Shown: positions 10,240-20,755, counted from the stretch's first letter. The stretch: DNA of 64,000 nucleotides from Bradyrhizobium quebecense (GCF_013373795.3 NZ_CP088022.1:8676743-8740742), one strand, 5' to 3'. The notes: generated from the sequence alone by a model not told the origin. Numbers and translations: made by a program.

Positions 10240-10795
10240 AGAGGCCGGCCGATCGCGCCGTTGGTGCTAAGTCAGCAGGAGCGGACGTACTTGGAGAGGC
10301 ACGTTCGTCGTCACCACGTTGCCCGCTCGCTATCTGAGCGGTACCGCGCGATCCTGTGGTGTGCGGACGGCTTGCCTTAGCAAGTCCGTGGCTGCCAAAC
10401 TCGGCCTCCATGAACACACCGTTGCCAAATGGCGCCATCGCGTTTTGAAGGATCGCTGTGATGGTCTGCTTGAAGAGGCGCGCCATGGCTGACCCCGCAC
10501 CATCAACGCCGATCAGGTTGCCGCGGTGATCGAACGAACGTTGCGGCTGACGCCAGCCGACGCGACGCCCAGTCGATCCGCTCGATGGCGGCGGAAACTG
10601 GCTTTTTCCACACCACGATCCGCCGCATGTGGGCGGCGTTCGGCTTGCCGCACCGTAGCCAGACATTCAAGCTGTCGAGCGATCCGCTGTTCGTCGTCAA
10701 GGTGGGCAATATCATCGGCCTTTACCTATCCCAAACCGAGCCCTTGTCCTCAGCATCGATGAGAAAAGCCACATTCAGGCACTCGATCACGAGCA
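10240..10795 (+). pseudogene. IS630-family transposase, N-terminal remnant
   Basis: Across frames the DNA reads RTYLERHVRRHHVARSLSER, the HTH region SKSVAAKLGLHEHTVAKWRH, then IRRMWAAFGLPHRSQTFKLS and VVKVGNIIGLYL. The first catalytic region LSIDEKSHIQALDHE ends the match. It is then replaced by an IS110 fragment on the other strand. Confidence 0.75.
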
Positions 10796-11060
10796 TGGAC
10801 GGCTTGCGGGCAAGCAAGCGCGCAAGCCAAGGATTTGCGGTCGAGCCTTTACGCATTGCCCAGCGCACGGCTGCGCTCGCACCGATGATTAATAGTCGGC
10901 GCAGAGTTCGTTCGCCCATGCGGGATGTCTCGCCGAGCTTCTGCTTTCCGCCCGTGGAGCGCTGCAGCGGGGTGAGCCCCAGCCAGGCCGCAAAGTCGCG
11001 TCCTCTCCTATATGCCCGAGTCGTCGGCGCCAGGGCCAACGAGCGACCGTCGCTGTGATG
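10770..11060 (-). pseudogene. IS110-family transposase, C-terminal remnant
   Basis: On the minus strand the DNA reads GRDFAAWLGLTPLQRSTGGK, then LGETSRMGERTLRRLLIIGA and a WLARLLARKPSMLV end. These are the C-terminal Transposase_20 region and tail of IS110/IS1111 proteins. No N-terminal part is present. It abuts the IS630 remnant on the opposite strand. Confidence 0.7.
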
Positions 11061-11099
11061 GGCCACATGCCGCTTGGTCGCGATCCAGGTCAACATGGT

Positions 11100-12230
11100 T
11101 ACTTTTGTATATTGACCTCGATCCTGGCAGCCGTTTGGCGTTGCTCCTTCAGCGAAGCCTCTTGGCCGGCTCGGGCAGCGTCCATGCCAGGCGCCGGACA
11201 GCGGCCAGTGGCAACTTGTAGGCGATGGTCTCGAAGCGCCCGAATGTATTGATCTTGATGAACTCGTTTTCCCCTGTCGAATGAACATAGCTATCGCGTT
11301 TGCCGCAAGCAGGCTTAATGCCTTCCAAGCTCGAAACCTTGTCGCTGCAGCTCCCCAATACTGTTATGCGTTTGCATTTGCTCGTTCGTCTGTTCGAGGT
11401 GGGCGCCGTTCGCTTTGAAATCCGGATCATTCTCCAACCGCTTACCTAACATGTTCGGGCGCCTGCGTCTCAATTGCAAGCGGCTCTCAAGCGGAGAACG
11501 AACTGTATACCGAGACAGCCGTGCCATTCCTCCTCCACCGGTTCGATGTCTAAACGGCGATCCGACTCAAAACTTGGCCTGAAGAGGGTCGCGGGTAACG
11601 CTGGCAGCCCTTTCTGGCTGCGGTGGTGCTCAAAATGAGGAGATGTTTGGATCCTCACGAATGTTGTCAGCTTTGACCCAACATCAACAAGCGCCGCTCT
11701 GTCCAACAGAGAATGTAGTGCTTGCAGAAGGACTTTCAGTTCGGCACGTCGCTTGCTTTGCTCAGAACACCATCACACCGCGACGAGGGGACGATGCGGA
11801 GAATGCTGTGCTGCGATAGTGCGCGACTGCCGCCTGCTGCTTCCGGTCTTCGCACCGTTCTCCGCCGCAGCGCCTCTCACAGCCCCACGCGCTCGCGACC
11901 TTTCTGCTGCTCGAGCAGTTATTCGCGGCGTGCTCTTCGCGGAAGCACCGTTGGCGCTCTATGGCACTGCGATGGCGGCGGTGCTCGCCCGCGATTGCGG
12001 GAGCGAGGCGGCATTTCGCCGTTCGGCGCAGGCGGGTCGAGCGCCGCTCACTCTCCGACTATGGTAACGACTCTGGTCGATGGCGCGGCGCTCCCTTATC
12101 GATGGCTGCGGCACGGCGGATGATTCTTGTGCTCCTGCTGCGGCTGCAGCGTGTCCACAAAGGGCGGAGCTTAAAAGTGCGGTGGCGCGGCGGATTAATA
12201 GCGCGCGTTGGACAGCGGAAGACGGGGTGA
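11100..12230. other. No supported gene
   Basis: Open frames exist on both strands, for example 11315-11527 minus, but none shows a recognisable domain. The part from 11750 to 12200 has no conserved pattern that I can see. Confidence 0.45.
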
Positions 12231-12233
12231 GGA

Positions 12234-13382
12234 ATGCGTGTTTGCGAAGTCGCCGTCGTCGGCCTCGGGCTGATAGGAAGCTCTGCGTTCCATTCGCTGC
12301 TGCGTCGTGGGACCGACGTGCTCGGATTCGACCCTCTTGTCTTGGGCGAGGCTCGCGGCTCGTCGCATGGCTCATGCCGAGTGTACCGACGCTTCAATTT
12401 CGAGAGCGCGGCCTACACGGAGCTAAGCGATGCTGCCTTCAAGGGATGGCGGATGCTGGAGGCCGCCAGTGGACGGACAATCCTGATGCCGACTCATGTA
12501 CTCGAAGCAGGACCTCCCGGATCGAAGATGGTGGCCGACTCCCGCGCTGCCGCGCTGAAGGACGCCGTCCCCGGTCCAGCCACGGGAGCGGAAGCAAACG
12601 CCGCATTTCCCGCCTTCCGGCTTCCCGAACACTGGGATGTGGTCGTCCAGGAAAGCGGCGGGATCCTATTGGCCGAAGCTGCGATCCGCGCATTTCGCGA
12701 AGGAGCCGAGCACCGCATCATTCTGGCTCCGGCCCGAATACGGCCGGTGGCCGCCGGCATCCGTATTTCAATGCCCCAAGAGGTAATCTTGGCCGAGAGG
12801 GCCATCATCGCGGCTGGACCGTGGATTGCCGGGCTAGTCCCGGGACTTGCACGACACTTAAAGATCACCCGACAAACGGTCGGTTGGTTCAAGCCGGCCA
12901 AACCGGAATTGGTGCGTTACGGTGAGTTTCCGGCGTTCATTGTCGAAGGGGAGAAAGGAGTGGTATACGGCTTTCCCGATTTTGAGGGACGAGGCGTGAA
13001 GGCTGCACAGCATGACCATGGGCCGGTCGTGGGGGCAGACGCCTGGCACCCGCAGCCGACCGACGCAGAACTGGAGACTGTTGGATTGACGCTCGCCGAA
13101 TTGGTCCCCGGAGCGGCGGGCCCAATCGTCGAGCGCGATATCTGCCTCTACACGAACACGCTCCGAGCAGACCTGCGACCGGACGAGGGCAACGAATTCA
13201 TCATTGACCGACTTCCGGCCGATCCCCGCATCATCGTCGCCTCGCCTTGCTCCGGTCACGGTGCCAAGTTCGCCAGCGCGATCGGTACGATGCTCGCGGA
13301 TTTGGCGCTCGATGCGAAGCTGATAGCGCCGAAGGCATTCCAATTAGACCGGTTCAGCGGCGTCGAGCCGCCAAGCTCCTGA
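12234..13382 (+). CDS. Sarcosine-oxidase-like FAD-dependent oxidase
   Basis: A 382-residue flavoenzyme of the DAO family, closest in pattern to monomeric sarcosine oxidase and N-methyltryptophan oxidase. These oxidise N-methyl amino acids and release hydrogen peroxide and formaldehyde. The N-terminal Rossmann motif is VVGLGLIGSSAF (residues 8-19). RGSSHG(S) near residue 42 matches the FAD-contact loop of the family. Cys304 (DICLYTNT) is at the place of the covalent FAD cysteine. The C-terminal CSGHGAKFASAIG (339-351) closes the FAD site. Full length and intact, it is one of few whole metabolic genes here. The substrate is not deducible. Confidence 0.88.
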   Translation: MRVCEVAVVGLGLIGSSAFHSLLRRGTDVLGFDPLVLGEARGSSHGSCRVYRRFNFESAAYTELSDAAFKGWRMLEAASGRTILMPTHVLEAGPPGSKMVADSRAAALKDAVPGPATGAEANAAFPAFRLPEHWDVVVQESGGILLAEAAIRAFREGAEHRIILAPARIRPVAAGIRISMPQEVILAERAIIAAGPWIAGLVPGLARHLKITRQTVGWFKPAKPELVRYGEFPAFIVEGEKGVVYGFPDFEGRGVKAAQHDHGPVVGADAWHPQPTDAELETVGLTLAELVPGAAGPIVERDICLYTNTLRADLRPDEGNEFIIDRLPADPRIIVASPCSGHGAKFASAIGTMLADLALDAKLIAPKAFQLDRFSGVEPPSS

Positions 13383-13544
13383 CAGGTCAATGGCGTCCAA
13401 TTCTGGTATTGCAGACAATGGCGTAATTGCGGTCGTGGGCTCGGGAACCAATGGAGCTCCCGCAAACAACCGAGTCGCCCGCAGCTCTTGCTGGCCGATT
13501 CTAGCGGTTGATTTTGAGAGCAGCACGAGATGATGCAGGTTGCT

Positions 13545-13930
13545 TACAGTCCAGCGCAACTCTTTGCTCGGCGTAAGACGTCCGTTCGCAGGACGTTCGC
13601 GGCCTCGAACAGATAGGTCCGAACCTGGTGGTTGCCGCGCTTGGAGATGCCGCCAGCGCGATCGATCCCGCCGATTGATAACGTGCCGGTGTCAGGCCGG
13701 GGCGGACCTGTTTCAAGGATTCGAAGTACGAGCGCCAATCCTTCGTTCCGTTGCAAGCCATCTGGAGCCGGGCCGCAGCAATCTTCGCGCCAATGGTCCG
13801 AACCGGTCGTCGGTGGCCCTCAGGATCTGGTCCTTGAGCGCGGTTCCGGCGCGCCGACCGTCCGCGATGGCCGGACGCCTTCGGCGCCCCGGTCGGTCAA
13901 ACCGCGGCTGGCGATCTCGATCTCGCGTTG
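13545..13930 (-). pseudogene. IS110-family transposase, C-terminal remnant
   Basis: Minus-strand reading gives KDQILRATDDRFG, then SYFESLKQVRPGLTPARYQS, and in the next frame GISKRGNHQVRTYLFEAANV. These are parts of the C-terminal domain of IS110/IS1111 transposases. A frameshift separates the parts. The fragment overlaps the front of the truncated AbiEii-type gene on the other strand. Confidence 0.7.
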
Positions 13931-14473
13931 AAGCGCCTCGATCGTGCGAGTGTGCCTGGCCTCTTCCTCGCGGCGGGCGTTCCGTTCCGACTCGAGAAGG
14001 ATCTTCAACACCCGTATCTCGCGGCGCTCGACCGGCAGCATCCGCGCGACCTGTTCGATGTCCGCGATCTGCTCGCCAACGAAGGCATCACGGATGATCT
14101 CCGCGAGGCATTCATCATCTACCTCATCAGCCATGACAGGCCGATTTCCGAGGTCGTGGTTCCTCGTCGCAAGGATATCGAGCACGAGTTCACGCACGGC
14201 TTCGAGGGCATGAGCGCCGATGAAGTAAGTCTGGACGAGTTGCTCGAAGCCCGAGAAACGCTGATCGCCGAGATCGCGGGAAAAATGCCGCAAGCTCATA
14301 AGGATTTCCTCATAGGGTTTAAGCGCGGCGAGCCGGATTGGAGCCTGCTGGGCGTCCCTGGCGCGGCGGAGCTGCCGGCGGTGTGCTGGAAGCAGATCAA
14401 TCTGGACAAGCTTCCTGCCGAGCACTGGGCGAAGCTCGTCGCGCAACTCGAGGAAGTCTTGCGTAATGCCTGA
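13928..14473 (+). pseudogene. AbiEii-type nucleotidyltransferase toxin, 5'-truncated
   Basis: The C-terminal part of a nucleotidyltransferase of the AbiEii/AbiGii toxin family (type IV toxin-antitoxin, abortive infection). Recognisable parts are PYLAALDRQHPRDLFDVRDL, FIIYLISHDRPISEVV, and the tail LIGFKRGEPDWSLLGVPGAA. The N-terminal catalytic region with the GS..D nucleotidyltransferase motif is missing, replaced by an IS110 fragment. The 182-codon frame could be translated from an internal ATG but would be inactive. A long open frame on the opposite strand (13820-14530) is its shadow. Confidence 0.7.
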
Positions 14474-14700
14474 GGTCGGAGGAGGGGGATCTCCGTCGAG
14501 CACGCGCGTGGCAACTCGTTCAGACGACATGTCCAGGGAGCACTCCGCCGCCCAGCAGGAGTGGAGATTGCGGCTTCAGCTCAGCCGGCGCGAGCCTGAC
14601 TGCGACGGTCTCATTGCCCGCATGAAAGTTCTGAATCGCTGGCCCGGATTAATTCATTTATTTAATTGGACGGTCGATTCGGTAATTGCGATTCTGGCGC

Positions 14701-14990
14701 ATGTCCGAACTCACGGTGCAATATCTCGTGCTCGAGCGTCGCGATCCGGCCCGCAACATGGCGCGGTTCTATGTGCTCACGATCGAACCGACGCTGTTTG
14801 GCGATACGGCATTGGTGCGTGAATGGGGTCCTCTCGGTGGGCGCGGGCGACGGCGGCTCGATCTGTTCAAGGGGCGCGTGCAGCTGTAAAGGCCCTCGAG
14901 TCTTGGCTCAGGCGCAAGACCCGCCGTGGTTATCTCCAGCGAGAATTTCCGCGTTTGGAGCCAGCGTGCGACATACCGCAAGCTGGCTGA
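14701..14990 (+). pseudogene. WGR-domain protein, frameshifted
   Basis: From ATG 14701 the frame reads LERRDPARNMARFYVLTIEP, then ALVREWGPLGGRGRRRLDLF, a WGR domain in which the W-G-R core has become W-G-P. One frameshift near 14880 separates it from the natural end VKALESWLRRKTRRGYLQRE, with TGA at 14988-14990. WGR genes are common on rhizobial symbiosis plasmids and integrative elements; their role there is unknown. Confidence 0.75.
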
Positions 14991-15258
14991 TTGGCCCGCA
15001 TGCCTTTGATCGCGCTTCGCGTCCCCGATGAAGTCGCGGTGGAATTCTCAATTCTTGCCGCGACCCAGGGCGGCAAGTGCGCGCTACTGCGGCGATTTTG
15101 GAGAGTGTAGCTATCCACCCCGGGGCCGACATCTCGTTCTGTGAAACCGTCTTGTGGGCAATCGACGATCACGCCAAACCACTCCGCGACAGAGTCTCAT
15201 GGTCCTCTATGAGGAGCGTCCGCCTTTCAGAAGCCACTGCCGTACCCGAAATAACTGC

Positions 15259-15659
15259 TATGTCCGATCCAGATGAAAACGCGCCGTATATGAACGCGCT
15301 CCGCGCCTACGAGACGGAGCGGCAAAAGCAATTCGCGGCTGAAGTTGACGCGATCCAGTTCGACGTTTCGGATTTGCGCTGCGCCATGGGCCAGCTTGTG
15401 CGAGGACATGGAAAAACTCGTCGCCGAACTTGGCGGGGCCTTCCTTTCGGCCGATTTCAACCTCAGACCAGAGGTGAGGGAAGTGCACGCCGCCTATATC
15501 GGATCGTGGATTAAGATCTCGAAGAACGTTAAAAGGGGCCTCTTCACCACTTGCTCGTACGCCCAAAAGGCAGCCGAATATCTGCGCAGCTTGCAGCCCA
15601 TCTACGGCGAGGCGCCTGCGGCTTCACCGCAGGACCGGGGTCTGCAACTGGTCGGCTAA
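15259..15659 (+). pseudogene. ArdC-type antirestriction protein, C-terminal remnant
   Basis: From about 15400 one frame reads EDMEKLVAELGGAFLSADFN, REVHAAYIGSWIKISKN and SYAQKAAEYLRSLQP. This is the end of the zincin domain of ArdC (DUF1738) antirestriction proteins carried by conjugative elements. The DNA-binding N-terminal domain and the HExxH region are absent. An ATG at 15259 opens a different frame (MSDPDENAPYMNALRAYETE) that joins the fragment by a frameshift; I do not recognise that part. Confidence 0.7.
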
Positions 15660-15812
15660 ATCCCGCCGCCAGCTTCGATCTGGTGCGCCCACTGGCGATC
15701 GGCAGGCGCGGTCGTGCGTCCATAAGGACTAAACCTTTGGGTGATCTGGCAAAAGAAGGGCTTGCGGTCCCCCAAACCTAGCGCCACTCTATTTTCAAAG
15801 GGGGCGGGTGCC

Positions 15813-17168
15813 ATGGCGGCGGCGCAGGGGCTACAGACCAAGATCTTGCGGCGAGCGAAATCGTACCAGCATTATACCGTCTATCGGGCCGCGCTTGAGT
15901 GGGGGCTGACCGATCCAATCGTGATCGAAAGCCGCGACGATTTCAAATCCGAGTTCCGTTGGAAGGGCCGACTTGAGCCCTTCCACCACCAGGTACAAAA
16001 CCTCATCACATTTTGCCGACGTTTGCCGGTGACCCTACTCGCAGACGATGTCGGTCTCGGCAAAACGATATCCGCTGGGCTTGTGGCAAGCGAGCTCATG
16101 GCCCGAAATCGGGTGGCGAAGATTCTGATCGTTGCGCCCAAACTGCTTGGCCCACAATGGAAGGACGAGCTCGGGACAAAGTTCGATATCCCGGGCGAGG
16201 TCGTTACCGGAAGCAAACTTGTTTCAGCCGACCCTGATGAAATGGGCGCGATCATTACGACCTATCATTCCGCGCGCGTCCATCTCGACAAGATTCCCGA
16301 TGACCGTTTCGACATGCTTGTGCTCGACGAAGCTCACAAGCTTCGTAACCTCTATGGCGTTGATCCCACGCCGCAGGTCGCGAAGGTATTTCACAGGGCG
16401 CTGCAGCGACGCCGCTTCCGCTACGTGCTGATGCTGACCGCGACACCAATCCAAAATCGGCTATGGGATCTTTATTCCTTGGTCGAACTCCTCACGGTTG
16501 CGCGCGGACACGAAAATCTATTCGGCAACGAAGGCGTCTTTGCCCGCCGCTTCATGGACGATAAGCGCGAAAATGCGCGCGTCCTCAAGCCAGAGGCGCG
16601 AGAGGAGTTTCGTAAGATCGTCTATGGCTATATGTCGCGCGTTAGACGGGGCGACGCCAATCTGGATTTTCCCGAACGGAAGATCCAGTTGCACAAAGTC
16701 ACCCCATCGGAGGAGGAGCTTGCGCTCATCAATGCCATAGCCAAACCGATCCAAAAGCTCAATCGGCTCGCCCAGATCAGCATTCTGCAAGCGTTGACGA
16801 GCAGTCTACACGCGCTCATGGCGCAACTCCAGACGATGGCCCGTAACGAGATGGTGCCACGCGAACTAGCGGAAACCGTCAAAGCGATCGTCACGCCCAT
16901 GAGAACGAGCGCGAAGCTCGAAGGGCTTCGTCAACTCGTTTCGATGCTCAAGCAGCAAACTCCGACCGGCTGGCGAATGGTCGTCTTCACCGGGCGGCGC
17001 GAAACGCAGACCACAATTCAGGCATTAGAACTCGGGCTCAAGGTTGGCATTATCAACGGCTCATCGGGCCAGCGGAACCAAGAGACCATCGCGCGGTTTC
17101 GTGCCGACCCGCCCGAAATACGCGCCATCGTCTCAACCGAAGACGCCGCGCTTCTGGCCGGCAGATGA
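15813..17168 (+). pseudogene. SNF2-family helicase, 3'-truncated
   Basis: About 450 residues remain. The start ATG 15813 (MAAAQGLQTKILRRAK) has AGGGGG upstream; the frame is open further up. Motifs in order are LADDVGLGKTISAG (motif I, Walker A), VLDEAHKLRN (II, DEAH), LMLTATPIQNRLWDLYSL (III), and the C-terminal helicase lobe (VVFTGRRETQT). At motif V (IVSTE...) the reading runs into a 66-base piece of IS5 DNA and stops at TGA 17166-17168, so motif VI is lost. Such helicases travel with methylases and ArdC on integrative elements. Confidence 0.85.
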
Positions 17169-17202
17169 AGACGCGGCGCGGGTTCTGTGCGTCATGGCCG
17201 CG
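17137..17202 (-). mobile_element. 66-bp IS5-type transposase fragment inside helicase gene
   Basis: This stretch is the reverse complement of the IS5-family segment encoding GHDAQNPRRVFISGQ at 22.43-22.49 kb, with one inserted base. It lies exactly where the helicase loses its reading frame. Confidence 0.75.
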
Positions 17203-17640
17203 AAGCGTGGCCTTGTAACGGAACGTCTTACCGGCGCGACATTTATCCAGCGTTGCTTTCGCGATGCTGAAGAGTTTGAAAGTTGTTTGGCCACCTTGGC
17301 GGCTCTTGGCGTCGATACTACCGGTCTTGAGTCGGAAGGGCTGTTTCACGCCGATTTGCTCTTGTCCCGCCCTGAGATGGATGCTCGCGCCACCCCTCTC
17401 GAAAACATTGTCACCGTCGCCAGCGGCAGGGGTCGGCCTATCGGGCCCCGTTATGTGCATATTGGAGGCAACGCGGGCTTGCAGGTTGCGTTGGAGCCGT
17501 GACGGGTTCCTTTTCCGAGGATAGTTGTGGGTATGCCCCAAGGAACTGTACACCGAAGTGGATCATACCCTGACTTCCTGAATGATTACTTTCTATCAGG
17601 TCGGTAGTCTTACAGAGAAGCCTTGGTTATGACTACTTCG
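17203..17640 (+). other. Open frame of unknown status downstream of the helicase break
   Basis: A + frame stays open to 17502 (RLTGATFIQRCFRDAEEFES, then LATLAALGVDTTGLESEG), and the opposite strand is open too. I see no known domain. It may be the remaining downstream part of the helicase operon or non-coding. Confidence 0.3.
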
Positions 17641-17985
17641 CCGATTGCGAATCCATGTGTTGCCGTGCCGTATGATCGAGGTCGCCGCTGCGTCAGATTT
17701 CTACGATCGAGTGCGGCGTATTGCCGTTTCCAACGTATCGTTCGAAGTGCGGCAAGCGAAGAAGGTCGCACTGCGGCCGACGCCAAGGCTAGGGCGAAAT
17801 CGATAGCAAAGGTCAGCACGAGCCAGCCGATTAGCGCGCCAGCCAGAGCCTGTTCCAGGCCAGCCAGATCACGCCCGCAATCGCGGCCCAGAAATGGAAG
17901 CCGGTCGCGTACGAAGACGAATTTGTCGGCCGCCGCAAGAGCCGCGCCGTTGGCCGCGGGGGCATGCACTGTATAGACCGGCTTC
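17640..17985 (-). pseudogene. DUF2628-type small membrane protein, degenerate
   Basis: The minus strand read across frames gives FVFVRDGFHFWAAIAGVIWL, then AWNRLWLALIGWLVLTFAID, the aromatic membrane core of DUF2628 proteins. The single frames are broken by at least two shifts. Function of the family is unknown. Confidence 0.5.
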
Positions 17986-18018
17986 GAACGCTCCGCCGAG
18001 GATGGACTCTTACTTACA

Positions 18019-18062
18019 GCATGATCTTCCGGAAAACCGGCACGACCTTTTCCGGATCATGC
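18019..18062. repeat. Imperfect palindromic repeat of Bradyrhizobium/Rhodopseudomonas type
   Basis: GCATGATCTTCCGGAAAACC on one side faces CTTTTCCGGATCATGC on the other. Very similar palindromes with GGAAAA arms and GATCATGC ends are frequent intergenic elements in Bradyrhizobiaceae chromosomes. Confidence 0.6.
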
Positions 18063-18219
18063 ACCCGGAGATCAGCCGCCGAGCTGCCCCTTGGTTGAGA
18101 CGCCAGTATGCATTCGCTGTGGTCTTCCATGCGAGCCTGCAGGAAGACGCCGTCTTGAGGTCTGAGGTCGAATACCCGAGCGGGTCTCGCATCGGACCCG
18201 CCTGACGACAGGAGGGGGG

Positions 18220-18400
18220 CGCTCCGATTCTGTCGGCACCTTTTCACCGGCCTTCGGTTTGAGCCGACGAAATTCATCGACCGACATCATAATCGATCTG
18301 GTTTGCCGTGGTTCATGATTGCGACGCGGCCGGATACGGCAGCCCGCTGCATCTCCCCGGATTGCTGCTGCAAATCCTGAGAGGAGAAGGTTCGAATAAG
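18220..18400 (-). pseudogene. Phd/YefM-type antitoxin, frameshifted
   Basis: Minus strand, one frame: SQDLQQQSGEMQRAAVSGRV then AIMNHGKP, typical of the Phd/YefM DNA-binding half. The next frame continues with RSIMMSVDEFRRLKPKAGEK. A frameshift lies between them and no toxin gene is seen beside it. Confidence 0.6.
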
Positions 18401-18515
18401 CGCTCAAGGATCTTCACGTATTTATGTATTTTTCTCGAGTAGGTGCGCGGCGCCGTTCGAGCGCCTTGCGATCCCCATTCAAGATGCGGCAGGAAGAGTA
18501 CTACCACTCTGCTTT

Positions 18516-18660
18516 TTGTTGGGTCGCCAAGCCGAAGAATCCGTCATTGGAGGGATCCTTCGTCGGCGAAGTCTTCTGAGCAGTTTCGAACCGGCTGCAC
18601 GCCGACCATTTCACGCTGCCGCACATCGGGCGATCTTCACGGCGGTAGATGCGTGCGGCC
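18516..18660 (+). pseudogene. Possible DnaB helicase N-terminal scrap
   Basis: The frame reads RQAEESVIGGILRRRSLL and, further on, PFHAAAHRAIFTAVDA. This resembles the start of the DnaB N-terminal domain (AE.SVIGGIL...F...AHR.IF.A). The middle is poorly conserved and the rest is missing. Confidence 0.45.
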
Positions 18661-18789
18661 CTCAACGGGCCGCGCCTCAGCCTCTGGCTCGAGCGCCAAT
18701 CGTCAGCTCAAGGATGATGCCGATTGCGGGAATCCATCTTGAAGCAGCCCCATAGAGCAATGAAAATATCCCTGCGGGACTCTTGAGTC

Positions 18790-20517
18790 TCATTGTTCTA
18801 GGCCACGCTCTGCGAGCAGCCGGTGCATGACCTCGCCTTTTATCTCGGCTGCGATTTGGTTTCGGACTTGGGCTCCGAGCACCCGCTCGGCATCGACGTC
18901 GCCTACCAGACCATGTTCGGCCAGTCGCTGATCCAGACGGCTTTGAAACTCTTCGCCCATGGCTTCGACAAGCCGGTCCTGCATCGCTGCATGTTCGTCC
19001 GGTGCGATGCGCCTCAGCACCGTCTCCCAAGGTTGCCAGCGGGTGGCCATATAGTCGGTGAATTGGTTCGCTTCCCGCTCCCGGACCAGGTCCAGCGCCT
19101 CCGTCGCATCATCCTCGCTTACGCGAGAGACCGCCAGGAAGCGCATGTCAGGGGCGACGTGACTGAGCTCCAGCGGCTCGCGCAGCCGATGTTGATAGGC
19201 CAAGTAGACTTCCACGTCGTCTATGTCTGGGTCGAGGCTGAGGAGCGAGTTGACCCTGTCGCGCGCGATCTCGTCAAGCGCCTCCAAGCGGAACGCAACA
19301 CGGCCGCGCTGGATCAGTTCGCCAAGACGATCGTCATAGACGCCGCCCTCGACATCAGCGTTGAGGCGCGCGGTCTGCATACCGTTCCAGTGCAAGGTAA
19401 CTCGATCCTCGCAGCTCGCGTTGGCCTCGGAAGCCTGTGCAAAAAACTGCTCGCGCAATCTCGGATTGGCCGCCGCCTGCCGCAGATCATCAGCCACTCT
19501 CTGCCGAAACTCGTGATTGCCATAATTAACGGTCTCTCGTAGCCTCTCTAGGAACCGTGCGTAGTCCTGCGCGCCGGGCTCATCCGCAAAGTGCTGCCAT
19601 TCGGCCAGTGCCGAGGGGGCGTCTCCCAGCCAGTGCGCGGCAGCCTCATACAGAGATTGCTGCGCAAGCTGAGGTGGCGCTTCAGCCGCCGCCAGATTAG
19701 CGAGGACGTCGTCCGGCAGCGGGTTATCCCCGAACTCGAGGTTCTCCAAATGCGGATAGCTAAAACTCGATAAAAGACCCTCAGGTAGGCTGGTCAGCCG
19801 GTTACCGCTGAGATTGAGCGATTGGAGCGTGCTCGGAAGAGGGGCGGGGAGGTTGGCCAATTGATTGCTGCTGACATCGAGTTCAATGAGCCCCGATGGG
19901 AGGGAGTCGGGGAGGTCGGTCAGCTGATTGCCACTAACCGCGAGCGAGGTGAGCCTGCTCGGGAGAGCGTCCGGCAGGCTAGTTAGTCGGTTGTCGCTTG
20001 CGTTCAGGATCTCGAGCCGAGCCGGAAGGTTGGCCGGCAGACTGGTCAAGCTGTTATCGGCCACCTCCAGCCGAGAGAGGGTCGCCGGAAGAGCGTCCGG
20101 CAAACTGATCAACCGGTTATGGCTAATGAGAAGATGCTGAAGACCGGGTGGGAAGCTAGCGGGCAGGCTGCTTAGCTCGTTGTGCCTGGCGCGCAGTTCA
20201 AGCAATCTTGGCGGCAGGGCGGCGGGCAAAGCGGTCAGGGAGAGGGAGGACAAATCCAGCAAGTGCGAGCCCGCGTTGTCCGAAACCCTAATTCGTGTGC
20301 GCCCCTGTCGCCGATTCTCGGCTTCGCCCTGCCCCTCTTCGGCAACCCAGTTGTCCAGGATCTGCGCGCGCGCGGAGGCCGGGGTCCGATATCCTGTCAT
20401 GGCTTCGACCAAATCCGCCACGGCTCGGCTGAAGCCGCTGAGGTAACTTTCCTGCTCCCCCTCTTCAGAAGCGTCCGAGGAAGAACCTGCACTCCGCTGT
20501 GCCTGTCCTGTGTTCAT
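18790..20517 (-). CDS. nopM: NopM-type type III effector, LRR-NEL E3 ubiquitin ligase
   Basis: An effector of the IpaH/SspH/NopM class. These are secreted into plant cells and attach ubiquitin to host proteins. Counting from a frame start at 20559, a Ser/Glu-rich N-terminus is followed by about eight leucine-rich repeats of the LPxxLPxxLxxLxxxxNxLxxLP type (residues 100-280). The NEL domain follows, with catalytic Cys383 in the CxD motif (ASCEDR, D385) and RGRVAFRLEALDEIARDRVN. The ATG at 20517 (MNTGQAQRS) is chosen because GGAGAA lies just upstream; 20529 and 20559 are alternatives. A tts box lies about 240 bases upstream. A deleted second copy is at 42.1-43.1 kb. Confidence 0.92.
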   Translation of the reverse strand: MNTGQAQRSAGSSSDASEEGEQESYLSGFSRAVADLVEAMTGYRTPASARAQILDNWVAEEGQGEAENRRQGRTRIRVSDNAGSHLLDLSSLSLTALPAALPPRLLELRARHNELSSLPASFPPGLQHLLISHNRLISLPDALPATLSRLEVADNSLTSLPANLPARLEILNASDNRLTSLPDALPSRLTSLAVSGNQLTDLPDSLPSGLIELDVSSNQLANLPAPLPSTLQSLNLSGNRLTSLPEGLLSSFSYPHLENLEFGDNPLPDDVLANLAAAEAPPQLAQQSLYEAAAHWLGDAPSALAEWQHFADEPGAQDYARFLERLRETVNYGNHEFRQRVADDLRQAAANPRLREQFFAQASEANASCEDRVTLHWNGMQTARLNADVEGGVYDDRLGELIQRGRVAFRLEALDEIARDRVNSLLSLDPDIDDVEVYLAYQHRLREPLELSHVAPDMRFLAVSRVSEDDATEALDLVREREANQFTDYMATRWQPWETVLRRIAPDEHAAMQDRLVEAMGEEFQSRLDQRLAEHGLVGDVDAERVLGAQVRNQIAAEIKGEVMHRLLAERGLEQ

Positions 20518-20755
20518 CAATTTCTCCATCGTCAGAACAAGAATGCCCCCGCTTCTCAAGGTCGCGAAACAGGCTGGTTGTCATGATCATTCGAGAGCCA
20601 GCGCACGTGCGCTGCGGCTCCCGCGCGACTCGAGCCGGTACAGGTTCACATGAGCCCAAATGCGGCAAATGGATCGCTACTGCTGCGAGGCTTCCTGCCA
20701 TTTCGTTGACCAGATTAAGTCCCGGAGGACCGTCAACGTGGCAGCGTTCTGCCCT

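Noticed and set aside
13820-14530. 236-codon minus-strand frame
   Set aside because: The plus strand encodes recognisable AbiEii-type sequence over the same bases.
18823-19542. 239-codon plus frame opposite the NEL domain
   Set aside because: Antisense shadow of the NopM gene.
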